Source: Chlamydomonas sphaeroides
Lineage: Eukaryota; Chlorophyta; Chlorophyceae; Chlamydomonadales; Chlamydomonadaceae
DNA length: 64,000 nucleotides
Reading direction: 5' to 3'
Assembly: GCA_001662425.1 (NCBI GenBank)
Contig: BDDC01000083.1
Location: 48,941 to 112,940 of the forward strand
The translations under genes were made by a program, and so were the position numbers. Shown piece after piece: positions 20,028 to 31,600 of the stretch. The stretch's first letter is position 1; each line of letters opens with the position of its first letter. Under the pieces are notes generated by a model. That model ran no database searches. It saw only the letters and a program-made list of their open reading frames with translations, and was not told the origin of the DNA.

Positions 20028-20681
20028 TCACCAGCATGCCGGTGCCGCTGGCAACCGAAGGCGGCACCAGCCCAACACCGCTGCCGGGCCGAAGGCGGCT
20101 GCCGCGGCTCTCGCTCCACGTGCGCGCGCAAGGCACCCCAGGGCTGGCCCTGACGACGCCCGACCCGCTCGCTACCACAGCCGCGCCGCCGTTCCCGACA
20201 GGCCCCGCTGGATCCCCAGCAGCCGGCTGGCCGCCGACAGGCCCCGCTGGATCCCCAGCAGCCGGCTGGTCGCCGCTCGCGGTGGCCGCCCCGGGCTTGG
20301 GGCTGCTGCGGCGGGCGCCGCCGAGGGATGACCGCCGTGAGCCGGCCGGCGACGGCCGCTGCGAGCCGAGCTGCATGCCCTGCAGCGACGGCCGGCCGCT
20401 GGCGCTCGCCGCGGCGCGCCGGGGGCTGTGAACCTGCGCCTGGTCGGCGGCGCACGACTTAGCGCTTGCGTGGCCGCGTGCGCCGTCGTGTGCGGTGTCG
20501 TCCGGGTCGAGCAGCGCCAGGAGCCCCGGCGCGCGCTGCTTGGGCGAGGAGCGCTGCCGCTTGTGGGACGCGACGGAGCTGGCCGCCACGCCGGCCATCT
20601 CGGCCTCGACCAGCTCGGCGGCGGCCTTGGCCAGCTCCGAGGGCAGCACGTCGTGGAACTTGCCCAGGTTGGACAGCGGGC
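18247..20681 (-). other. Last exon of the permease: 811-residue low-complexity tail
   Basis: Opens GPLSNLGKFHDVLPSELAKA, a plausible helix with AAAELVEAEMAG, then becomes disordered. It contains basic Ser patches (SHKRQRSSPKQR, SRRSSLGG), a 13-residue tandem repeat (QPAAGDPAGPVG-type, encoded at 20197-20274), the motif SG[TS]G[MR]xM or SGTGML about four times, and Gly and Ala runs from GGC/GCC codon repeats (near 19300, 20000, 19190 and 18290). It ends AAAAGMAMSVAAAQPR. Phase continuity with the preceding exon (TWFQ|GPLSNLG) and the match of that joint to the family's 'WF-x-GP' ending show that it belongs to the permease. Ser-rich basic patches would suit phosphorylation, but this is inference. 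Confidence 0.85.
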
Positions 20682-23600
20682 CTGGGGTGGGGGAGGGCGG
20701 GGGGGATGGCAGGGGTTTTGGATCCAGGGTCTAGGGTTTGGTGGCACGCGCCACGACGGCGGGGCAGCGCGTCCTAGAACGTGCTTGCCCAGGTAGGACG
20801 GCGGGTCTTAGGCAGGGGAGCGTGGTGGTGCAGAGTGTGGTGGGCGCGCTGGTGGCAGCTGCTGCGCATGGAAAGTGGCGACAGATCGGCCGGTGCGGGT
20901 TTCATCGACGAAACGTCGGAATGCAAGGCGACGCACGCTGTGGTTGCGGGGCGCTGCTCCAGCAGCATGCGGGCGGGCGGGGCGGCAGCGGGCGCTGGGG
21001 CCAGGGCCCTAGCGGGCACCCAGTGCGCACCTTGGAACCAGGTCCCTGCGCCGCGCCAGGGGAAGAAGTACCTGCGGGCGGGCAAGGGCCAGGGGTGGAT
21101 CCCCTCTGTTGAGATGAACACCGCACACGCGCCATTCTACCCGGGTCAGGCTGGGCCGCGCTTCCGCACTGGCGCACCTAACCGCATCCCCCCTGCGCAC
21201 GGCCAACGCGCCACTCTACCCTGGGCGTGTTGCGCCGCGTGTGGGGTTCTTGATTACCTAACACTGGAACACACGCAGCGGCACGCTCCGATGTTCTTTC
21301 GGGGCGGCGCTGGGCTTCGTTTCCCGCACGGGTGCAGCCTGGACGCATCCCTGCTGCTTCACTTGCGCGACGTACGCGTCATCAACCCAGGGCGGGCCGC
21401 ACGGGTCGTGATTTCAATAGGTTACCTATCTCTGAACACACGCAGTGGTACTCTGTTTCGGCCCTTAAAGTGGAACACAATGGTACACCCCGATGCGCTG
21501 CAGCTGTGAAGCAGCTCGCGCAGGCGCGGGCGCGCCGCGGCCATGCTGCGGTCCATGCGCTGCGGTCCACGCCGCGTGGTGCCGGGCCTGGCTGCACCGC
21601 CCACACAGGGCTCGCCAACGCCGGGCAGCCAGGCAGCCGCAGCCGCATGGTGGCCACACCCGGACCCAGCCACACCATGCGGCTGGCGCCAGGCCGACGG
21701 CGGCGGAGCAGCCCGAAACAGCGTCCGCCGCGTAGTCTCTTGACCGACCGGTCATCGAACCAGCCCATATGCCCGAGCCCGCCCGGTCCCGGGTGGGAGC
21801 CAGCGCACGCGGGCCCACACGAGCGGCGGCGTACGCACCAGCCCAGGGCGAAGGCCAGCGCGAGTATGAGGATGGGCCCCGCCCAGTTCATGTTGAGCAG
21901 GGTGACGGGGTAGTACTGCGGCAGGCAGAAGAGCACCGTCACGAAGCCTGCGGGGGTTTGGGAGCGCAGGGGCGAGCCGTGTGGGGTGACGCAGGCAGGC
22001 GGGAAGCTGGCAGCCGTGGCGATTGGTGGCGCATGGGTGGAGGAGGGGGGCGGTCAGGGCAGCACCGCCACGAGGCCTGAGGCAGGGGCACGGGCGGCAG
22101 GCTGCGCATCCACCGGGCGGGTGGCGTTGGGGGCCAGCCTCGGGTTCGCAACACACCGAATGCCGAACGGTCAGGGTGTGAGTGGGGAGTGCTACAGCAA
22201 GCGGGACAGCACCATCAAGCGAGGCCGTCAAGGCGCAGCCAAGGAGGGGAGGCTCGTGGCTGCGCTGAAGCGCGGTGGTGGCACATGCGGTGGCGGTGGC
22301 GGCGCCGGTCGAGGGGCGCTGCAAAACCGGGGCCGGCGATGCGGCGCTGTGCAGCAGGGCCGGGGCCAGGGGTGGCTGACGAGGCGCAGCGACACAGCCG
22401 CCGCGGTGTCACCCACCGACCCAGGCCAGTGTGATGATGTTGTTTGCGTACGACAGCCGCGCGCTCAGCCGGAAGGGCCTGCACGGGTGAGGGACAGGCG
22501 GGGTGCAGCAGACGGCAGCGGCTGGGGCTCTGGCAGGCGGGAAGGGCGTCCGGCGCGGAGCCGGGGCTGAGCGCAAGGCCGCACACCGCACTTAGCCAGG
22601 CAGTCGCGGTGCATCACACAGATTTGTTTTCATGGTTACGCGCTTCCGTACACTCAGGTGACTACCAGCATACGGTAATCGGCCAGGGTGCCGTACATCC
22701 CCACGTACCCGGCCAGGAAGTAGCGCCGCCCCGTGACAACCTTGCACAGCACGGGCAGCGCGTACGACAGGTAGCAGCCCACCACGGCGAACGACGTCAC
22801 GGCGGGGAACTGCGGGGGGCAAGACACACGGGCCCTAGAAAGTTTAACACGGGCACAACTACGCCGCTTGCTCACATGGGCGCACAGGGGCGCCGCACAC
22901 CTTGTGAGACGCGGGCGCAGCACTCGCCCAATAATGCAGCCTCCGCCGACCTCGTGTCCCGCCTCTCTCTCGCGCGCACGAACTGTACGGCGCCACCCAT
23001 GGCATGTGTCGTACATATATCGTGCGCTCGCACAGCTCAGCTCACCACAAAGCTGTTGAAGCACATGGGCGTGGCCAGCAGGCTGGCCAGCAGCAGCATG
23101 TAAAGCACGCTGTACACGGGCGCGCGGGTCCTGGGGTGCACCCGCTCCGCCCACGACCACAGCGGCACGCCCTGGTCGCGCGCAAAGGCGTACAGCATCC
23201 TGAGGGGGTCAGGCCGCCGACGGCCGATAGCGTCACGGTGGCCGGGGGAGTGCAGTGGGACGTGCAACGGCGCGCAGGAGCTGCACCCAAGGCCGAGACA
23301 GCAGGACGTGGTGCAGCGCGGGGCGATAGGGCGGTGCGGGCAGATGTGGCGGGTCAGGCGGCCAGAGCCGGAGCGGGGCAGGGTGCCGGCACGCTGGCGG
23401 CGGTCAGTGTTTGCAAGGCAGGTCTTGGGCTGTGCGGCGGGGGCCGGATCGTAGTGTGGGCGCGCCTTGCGTGCCTCGCTCGCACCAACCTGCTGTTGTT
23501 TGCGATGGACTGATAGGAGCAGAAGAAGGTGCCGATGATGGGCACGGTGAACAGCGCCACGCCGGCGGCCGTGGAGCCGTAGCGGGCCTTGGTTATCTCG

Positions 23601-26600
23601 AGGAGGATCTGGGGTTGGCGTGTGAAGCGTTGGGCCGGCCACGGAGCTCTGGGAAGGGCGCCGGGTTCGGCGAAGGGCGACTATAGCTGAACTCCTAGCG
23701 CCGCCTACCGCCCGGGCGCCCGGCTCACGCCCGTATTCGTATGCTCCAGCGACGGGCGGTGTGACCTGTTAGACAGGGCTCTGCCGCCCAGGCAGGGGCC
23801 CCCCACACACAGCGGCACGCAGGCCGCCCTGCCGCCTGCAGGTCCCGGTCCCCGCACACACAGCGACACGCCACTCCACCCGGGGCGTGCTGTGCCGCGT
23901 GTGGGGTTCTGTCCTACGTACTACTTGAACACACCCACACACAGGGCCGCACCTGCAGGACCACATTGGTGCCGCGTGTCTCGTTGTTGGGATCAAACAG
24001 GACCGCCGGGTCCATCTGCCGGGTCCAGGGTCGGGTCCAGGGTCGGGTCCAGGGTCGTGTCGGGTCAGGCGGCCCATAGGGAGGTGGCGGGACACAGAGG
24101 CCGGTGCCGTGCGGAGCGGGGGCGCCGTGACGCGATGGCCAAAACGCATGGTGGCGTCAGGGCGGCCCTCAACACACGCCGCCCGCTGCTGGCTGCTCTC
24201 GTCCGGAGCCTGCTTCGATGCAACGAGCCGGCGGCCCCATGCGCGCCATCACCAGGTAGGCTGCTCTGCTCCCGCAGCTCACCTTGACGAAGGTCAGCGA
24301 CAGGATGAATGCGTATCTGCGGGGCCGGGACGAGAGGAGGCGCAATGCAGCGCCGACGATAGCACGTAATGCCTGCTGGCACGTCAGCGCAGCACCTGCG
24401 CCCGTGCCATCCGCCGTGCATCTGTGCCGCTCGCAGGGCACGCCAGATGCGTCACGCCGGCGGGGGGAGCATCAGCCGCTTCTTGACACCCGCTCCGTCT
24501 TCCGCCGCAGAGCACCTCCCAACGCTGCCAGTGCACCCCCACGGCGGACGCTGCCGTCCAAGCGCCTCGCGCCGTGCTGCCCGCGTCGCCGCACACGACG
24601 ATGCCGCTCGGCGCTGCCCGCCCTCCCGCAAGCCCGCAGCCCTGCCCCACCCGGTCAGCCCCACTGCCGCAATGGTCGCCATAATGGCCCGGGGCACGTT
24701 GACCTCTGCGTGCGCCACCTCCTCCGCCACATGCGGCGAGCCGTCGTAGCCCGTGAGCGTCCACCTGGGGCCGCAGCAGGTGTGCCGTCGGCCACGTCAA
24801 CCCAAGCTAGTGCTGATTGCAGGTGTGACACCGCGCGCGCGTCACCGCTCTCGCGTGTTTGGGAAAGGGGCACCGCCAGGAGATGCAGCGGCGGGGCCGC
24901 GGGGCCTCAGCGCGCGAGCGACGGCTGGTGTGACTTTGTCGTGGCGCAGCGACTCACTGCGACATGAGCAAGCCCACCAGCGTGGTGTACACGGGGCTGC
25001 GGCGGCGACGGGCGGGGGTGGGAGGAATGGACTATGGCACGTGTTGCGTTGCGGTCAGCAGGCCACAGAGTACAACAGCACATCTGCACAGACGCCACAG
25101 TGGGGGTATCAAGATGCATGTCGGGTCAGCCGGCCAGCGTGACACCCGCGCAAAGATACGGCTGCGGCGGGGCCGGGGCCGGAACCGGGCGGGGGCGGCG
25201 CACATCGTAGAGCGGCCCAACGCTGATAGCGCAGCGGAGGCGCAGGAGCACGCTGCGCTGGGCACCACGCCTCGCACCTTGCGATGCCGGTGACATCGTG
25301 GTTGGGCTGCCACGACGTGAAGACGTACTGCTCGGGGCCGGGAGGGGCAAGGAAGGTGTGCGCTAGCTGGCGGGTCAGCGGCCCGGACCAGCGGCCCGGC
25401 GCCGAAGCGCGTGTTGCAGTGCCTGGCGCGGCTCCCGTGACCCTGTTGGGGTGGCCTCTCCACCTCTCTCTAGCCCTCGCTTCCTTCCCCGCTTTCTATC
25501 TGTACATTTCTCACCTGGGCACTCTGACGCTCCGTGGCGATGAGGGGAACCGCCACACAGAAGGCCGCCAACGCCACCATATGCCACCTGCGGCGTGGGC
25601 ACGTGTGCATCGTCGGGGGCGTCGCTACCAGACAGACGACGCCCTTGTGCATCCTGGCGCACCCGGGTGCGGCAGTCGGCCACGGACACTCCGTAAGATG
25701 ACAGTTGCGGCGGAGGGAGCCGCAAATCCAGGCCCGCTAACGGCTGCTGCCCAAGCCCAGCCCAGCCCAGCCCAACCCAACCCAGCCCAGCCCGGCCCGG
25801 CCCGGCTCAGGGCGCACATGGTGCCGAGTGTGGTCATGAAGGCGGTCAGCCGCGCGCTGCCACAATTCAGCAGGCCCACCACCGCCAGCGTCCCCGCCAG
25901 CAGCAGGAAGCGCTGCGGCGAGTGCAGCTCCACGCCTGGCGGGGAGCAGGGTCAGGGACAGGGGACAGAGGCCGGAGGCGTCGGGTGCGGGGTGGGGAGG
26001 GCGCAGGAGGTGTCAGATACCGTATCTGCGCCTGGCAGGGGCCGCGGAAGGAGTAAGATGCAAGTAGGACGGCGCGGCCCGCGTGACGATAACGCCGCTG
26101 AAAGTTCAGAGGTTTGGAGGTTCGGACGAGTGGGCAAGGCGAAGGGGCCCGAGGGGTGGCGGAGCGGTCCTTTGGCATGGGTTCTAGGGATATAGTGCTT
26201 GCAAGGATGGCCGTACCGTACTGCACTTTGACGGCCGACGTGACCAGATTGACGAATGTGTAAAAGTTGGAGGCCGTGAAGCCGGCCTGGGTGTAGGGAT
26301 GGGCAGCGCGGTGGTCCACGGCTACCGCACAGCGGTTCGCGATTGCAGCACTCCTGCTCGCCTGGCCCGCCACATGACGCCCACCAGCCAGTCATTCGTG
26401 GCGCAAGTGCCATGGCGCCTGCCGTACAGCGCTTGCCGTACAGAAGCTGCCGTACCTGGCCCATGGTCAGGATCCAGGCGGTTGTCCAGCATGCCAGGTT
26501 GCGCAGCCGAGGCGGCGCCAGCTTGAAGGACCTGCGGGAGGCGCGGGAGGCAGGACTCGCATGCTTACAGCGGCCATGGTGCGATCACGTACTGGGCCTC

Positions 26601-28018
26601 GCGACCGATGTGCGCTGTCTGGCCGGGGGCGCCGATGACCCTGACCCATGCACCGAGTCGAGCCAGCGCTTGGACGGGCTTCCGTATTCTGTTTTGCCGC
26701 CAGGTTGCGCAGCCCCAGCCAGCCGGCGGACCCCTCACCGCACAACAGGACTACAGAGTGCAGTGCACCGCTGAACCGGCCACGTGCGTTATGAGTCCCA
26801 TAACGTCACACGTGAAACCCGCCATGACGTTTCGTGGGTTCTGAAATAGAGGCCGATGCTACTGGTACATGTCATGACACAGTACGGAATCGGCAAGATG
26901 CAGCACGCTACCAGTCCATATCAGGTGCCGAGTGTGCGGAAAAGGTAATGCTCGAGTTGGCAGGCAAGCAGTGCGAGAGGCTGACCGGATTCCTGGCACC
27001 GGGGATGAGCCCGCGGTGCACTGGCAGAGCCATGGGCATGGAGGTGTCTCCTAAGAGTGCGGCGCCCGGTGAGCGGCCGCCCGTGCTGTGCCGAACACAC
27101 GTTGTGTCGCGACATACGCACCAGTAGTAGAGAGCCCCGCTGGTGGGGTAGGCCGACGCCAGCTCCGCCTGGGGAGCCACCGGCCACGTCACAGCGGGCG
27201 GCGGCGTGAGGTTGCAGCCCCAGCCCACGCCACTCGTGTTACTGCCGGGCAGCAGGCACGCCGGCCCAAGCTTGCACACCGCGCCAAGCCCTACAGCTCG
27301 GCGCTGCCTCAGCACTGGGCCTCTGCGCTCGCGCCGTCGCGCCAGGATAGCAGTGTGACGCGTTGGCGACCCGACGCCCCACCATGCTCATCGCGACCGA
27401 CGTCGTGAACGCCACCACCACCAGCCAGCCCCACACCATGACCACCGGGCCGCCGTACGTCAGGCCGATGCCGTACGTGCCTGCGGCACACCCACGGCAC
27501 GTTGCCATGTGTGCGGAAGTGGGCGCCGCCTGGTGACAGCGTGTAGTTGCGGCACCAGGCTGCGGTACAGTGACGCGCCAGACGCCGGCCGGGCAGGACT
27601 CTGCTGCCACTGCTGCTTGCCGTACAGGAGCGCTGGCAGCGCAGTGGCGCCCCTCCGGCCGCTGCTGTGCGCACCTCCCAGCGCGGTCAGCGAGCTGAGC
27701 GCGGTGAAGCTTGAGCCGAAGCAGTTGAACAGCGTGTACTCGCGCGCCAGCTCCTGCGTGCAGGCCGGGAACGGTCGGCCATCCCCGGTTTTCCTGGATC
27801 GGCGGCACGGCCAGTGCTGTGCGGCAACGCCGCTGCAAGGCTTTCCGTTGGCCGCTCACCTGCCGGTACCCCAGCATGAGCAGCTTGACCTCATCGGTGG
27901 CGGCCCGTCGCCGCATGGTGGCGCGCGAGCTCCGCGACCCCGCGGCCGGTGCCCACACGGCCGAGCCGCGGTGCGTCGAGTCGCCATCTTGGAGGGCGGG
28001 GCCGCACGGTTTAGGCAA
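18247..28018 (-). CDS. Amino-acid permease, APC superfamily (GABA permease/BAT1 type), with giant C-terminal tail
   Basis: A proton-coupled amino-acid/GABA-type transporter of a cellular membrane. Twenty exons, all GT-AG, in consistent phase: 28018-27860, 27753-27675, 27480-27383, 27168-27122, 26531-26456, 26361-26217, 25935-25818, 25587-25515, 25327-25278, 24996-24958, 24764-24651, 24316-24283, 24015-23953, 23608-23490, 23199-23046, 22809-22709, 22478-22417, 21947-21839, 21071-21031, 20681-18247. The product is 1,371 residues. Residues 1-560 are a complete permease with the usual helices. Family landmarks are DEVKLLMLGYRQ before helix 1, AELASAYPTSGALYYW, the GLLMSQ/TGYDGSPHVAEEV segment, NNSRMLYAFARDQGVPLW and GPILILALAFALGW near the end. 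Residues 561-1371, one exon, are a disordered Ala/Gly/Ser/Pro tail unlike the short tails of the family. The start ATG at 28018 precedes an N-terminal extension of about 40 residues; an internal Met (RATMRRRAATDE) is an alternative. Confidence 0.93.
20197..20274. repeat. 39-bp tandem repeat inside the permease tail
   Basis: Units 20197-20235 and 20236-20274 begin GACAGGCCCCGCTGG and differ at one base. In the minus-strand reading frame they give a 13-residue repeat in phase, so the length change keeps the protein open. Confidence 0.9.
21327..21479 (+). repeat. Dispersed repeat, copy 1 (in a permease intron)
   Basis: This shares CACGGGTGCA, CGCATCCCT, a CGTCA[TC][CT]AACCC block and TTTCGGCCCTTAAAG, in the same order, with the reverse complement of 55645-55760. 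The intron also carries two internal versions of the block GAACACACGCAG (21268 and 21434). Probably a degenerate short interspersed element. Confidence 0.6.
24021..24056. repeat. 12-bp minisatellite, three units
   Basis: Three perfect copies of GGGTCCAGGGTC immediately upstream (in transcript sense) of the acceptor of the permease exon 24015-23953. Confidence 0.9.
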
Positions 28019-28618
28019 TGACCCTTCCGATACGCCTGTCCTAACGCTACGTCAGCGGATAGGACAACGCTCTCTATTCACACGTACGGGGCTCGCTTCG
28101 TGCCGCACTCTGACCGCACGTGGATGTGGTTTAACGCCCCAACGTAACGGTTCGGGGCCACGCACCCAACGTCGAGGCGCTTCGAAGCGTTACTCGTCTC
28201 CGGGTGCCTTCCGCGACGGTCGCAGGGTTTGAAACTGTTGCCGCTTCTCCGATTGTGCTGGTTTGCGTCGTCACCGCACCGACAGTCATCCGCAAGGAGT
28301 ATATACACGCTAGGCTGCTTGTCATATGAGGCCGCAGCATCGCCCGACGGGGGTAAGCACCCCGCCGTGTTTCCAGGGCTTCAGCATACGGCACAGCTTT
28401 AAAGTAGCATTAGTGAGCGTCGAAATGGAGCGTTATTTGCATTTATATCGAGTGGGGTCGCGTCGCGAGTGGTAAGAAAGATGATAATTGTGTCGGACGA
28501 CACGAAACCCAAATTTGTTCGGCACCCTCCTCCATTCCTCGCCCGCCAACCGGCAACACCCAGCGCCCCTCGCAAGCCACCCGCATGCAAGAGTGTTCCG
28601 CGACCTTCGGCCTTCCCA
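28019..28618. other. Intergenic between rotatin 3' end and permease 5' end
   Basis: Both neighbours are on the minus strand, so this 600-bp gap must hold the rotatin 3' UTR and the permease promoter and leader. It is less GC-rich than its surroundings. I see no TGTAA on the minus strand and no distinct promoter element. Confidence 0.5.
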
Positions 28619-31600
28619 TCACCACGCGCCGGCACTTGCAACAGCCTGGTCTTTGCGCTGCATGGCATCTGCAGCGCCTGCCCCAGCGCCGCTGCCCGCC
28701 GCCGCCTGCAGTGCCTCCAACAACCCCTCCAGCTGTTCCCCCGCTAGCCGCAGCCACCGCAGCCGCTCCTCCAAGGCAGCCACCTCATCTCCGCCCTGGA
28801 CCCCGCCCTGCTCCAAGCCCATGCCGCTCCTGTCTGGCCCACGCTTCTGCGGTGTAACTTCGCTCCTTGCCCGCGCTGCGGCCAGACGCGCCTCGACGCG
28901 CGACAGAGAGAAGCGCGCCGCGGCGTGCGACGCGACGAGCCGCTGCTGGGCGCTTGGCACCCGCCGGAGGGCGGCCTTGGCCTGCGTGCGAAGGGCAGCG
29001 GGCGGCGGAGTTCCATTGCGTTGAGCACACGATTGCTCAGCAACAGCGTCGCGGCCGCAGCCCAGGCATGTACGACAACACGCCGTACACGCCTCGCAAC
29101 CCAAACCGCCGTACACCACGCGTGACGCCGCCGCATCTGCCCCTGCTGTGCGTTGCCCACCCAGCTGCGCAAACCTGGTGGCAATCCAACGCATGCGCCT
29201 GGTACCGTACCCTTCCTCGGACCGCACCCAGATTCGCCTTCCGCACGCCTCGCAACGCTGAGACCCCATGCGCCGGGCGCCAGCCCTCACCTTTTCGCCA
29301 TTGTACGCCAGCGCCCACAGCCCCGACGCCGCCAGGGCCGCGGCCTGCGGCTCCGCCGCCACGGCCTCCGCCGCCGCCAGCAGCGCCGGCAGCATGCCGG
29401 GGTGGGACAGCAGGTGGGCGCGCGCCTCGCTGCTGAAGCACAGGTTGCGCAGCAGCGCCAGGCCGGCGCACCACAGCTGCTGGTGGGGCGGTTGCTGGTG
29501 CGGCTGGGCCGGGTGCGGGCGGGCGTGGGGAGAGGCGGCGCCGGTGTCGTCGGGCGCGGGCGGGGCGACCAGGCGCACCAGCAGCTCGAGCAGGCCGGCG
29601 GCAGGCGCGGAGCGCAGCAGCGCGCGCTGTCCGTCGGGCCAGGCGGCGAGGTCGGCCAGCACCTGGCGTCGGGGCGTGGGTGAGGCGCGGTGGGGCGGGA
29701 TGCGAGCGGCAGAGGAAGGTTCAAGCAGCGCACACGCACAAGGGTCCAGTTCCTGGCGGCGCCAGCCAGCCGGAAGATGCCGCCAAGAGCGGCCGCCCAA
29801 TGCTTCCACCGCACACCCTGGCGCACGATAGCTTTCCGTCATCGCACAGCCGGCCTCACCCGGAGCACCGCCGAGTGCCGGGGCGCGTCGCGGCCCGCGC
29901 GCGCGGCTGCCGCGGCGCCGCTGCCGGCCCCTGTCCCCACGGCGTCCTGCAGCCACTTGACTGCGGCGCCCACAAAGGGCGAGCGCAGCAGAAGCGCGGC
30001 GCCGTCCTCGGGCGCCGACAGCTGCTGCAGCACGCCCATGGCCAGTGCAAAGGTGGGCGACTCCAGGCGGTCGGGCTGCGGGCGTTTGGGCGTTGTGGGC
30101 CGGGCAAAGCGTAAGCTGAGCAGGTGCACGCCGCTGGCTCGGTGCTACGCCGCCGAGTCTCTGGCCGCACGCACTCACCCCGAGCAACACAGCTAGCAGC
30201 CCGCCCAGCAGAGTGCCCGCCTCGCCGCATGCGGCGGCCGTCGCCGCCGCCGCCGCCGCCGCGCCGTCGCGGCCGGCCGCGGCCCCGCTCCCGCCACCGG
30301 CCCCGGATCCGGCTGCGCCCTCCTGCGCCGCCCGGGCCCGGGCCTCCGGGCAGTCCGGCAGCATGTTGGTGAGGCAGCCGAGGAGCTCGTGGAAGAGCGG
30401 GCCGGAGCTGGCGGCGGTGGCGGCTGGCCACAGCGAGCGCAGCAGCGCCAGCGCGCCGTCGCGGACCAGCACGGCGCGGCAGGGCGGGCTGCGGTGCGCG
30501 AGGTGCTTGAGCAGCGAGAGGCAGGCAACGAGCTGCAGGAGGGGCAGCGGGGCGGGGAGGGCGGCACGGGCAGGGGCAGTGAGGTCGGCGCCAAGGATGG
30601 TCCAGGGGGTGGGGCTGCGGGCGGGGCACGCATCGCAGGCCGCCGGCAAGGAGGCTCGCGCGGCCACGACCGACAGCGTGTGCGGGGAGAGCGCCTGTGG
30701 TCCTGCGCGCCGCAGCAAGGGGCACGCACAGGATGCGGGCGGCTTGCAATGCAGTCCGCAACAGAGCAAACACCGTACCTTCTGCTCCGTCGCGCGGCGC
30801 GCTGCGGCCTTGGCGTCACCGGCTGCAGCGCGGGCCGTCGCCGCAGTCGCCGGCGGCACCGCCTGCGCCGGCCGCCGAGACGACGACGGCAGCTGTGGCG
30901 ACACCGCTGGCTGGGGCCGCCCGGCCTCGCCGGGATGCGCGTCCGAGTCGCCCAGCCCTCTGGCGCCGTCATCGTCGGCCCCAGGTTCTAGGACCAGCAC
31001 ATCGGCCGCAGCCCGACCGGCCGGCAGCTGCTCCTCGTCGGCCCCGCGCCAAGGCCTGCCTGCGCGCGGCCCAGCCGCCGTTGCTGGAGTCGCTGCAGCA
31101 GCGGCGCCGCGGCCGCGGGCGCCGGCCCGCCGCAGACTGCTCAGTGCCGAGGCCCGCCCGCCGCCACCAGCGCCCGCTGCGGCCACCGACCCAGGCCCAG
31201 GCCCCGCTGCCGAGCCGCGCAGGCCGGCCCGGCCGATTTGCGGCCGCTTGCGTGGCGTGGTGCCTGCTCCCGTGCCGCCGCCGGCCGGTCCTGGCTGTGC
31301 CGTGTTGCCGGCGGCTAGCGCCGCGGCGGCGGCGCCGCAGGCTCGCAGCAGGGCCCTGTGGTAGCCGGCTCGCAGCACGGCCATCTTGGCGGCTGCGCTG
31401 TAGGCCAGCACGTTTCGCAACGCCACCACGACCACGAGCTCATCGGAGCCCAGGCCGACGGCGGCTGCCGCCGGGCCGCCGCCGGCAGCGGTGGCGGCGT
31501 CGCCATCGCGGAGAGGAGCTGCCTGCCCCGGGGCCCAGGCCGCGGCCGAGGCCTGAGCCGGGGTCTGGGACACAGGCGCTGGCGCGCCGCGGCGTGGCGC

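Noticed and set aside
18467..20431. Long plus-strand open frame of about 650 codons
   Set aside because: It is the antisense of the permease tail exon. Open antisense frames are expected in GC/Ala-rich coding DNA, and it has no motifs or splice context.
25750..25805. Telomere-like or satellite CCCAG/CCCAA/CCCGG array
   Set aside because: A short imperfect pentanucleotide run inside a permease intron; it does not match the TTTAGGG or TTTTAGGG telomere units.
26695..26720. Minus-strand GLRNLA-like copy of the permease exon segment PRLRNLACW
   Set aside because: Similarity is limited to about a dozen bases, there is no donor/acceptor pair, and the real exon (26531-26456) fits in phase. Coincidence or tiny duplication.
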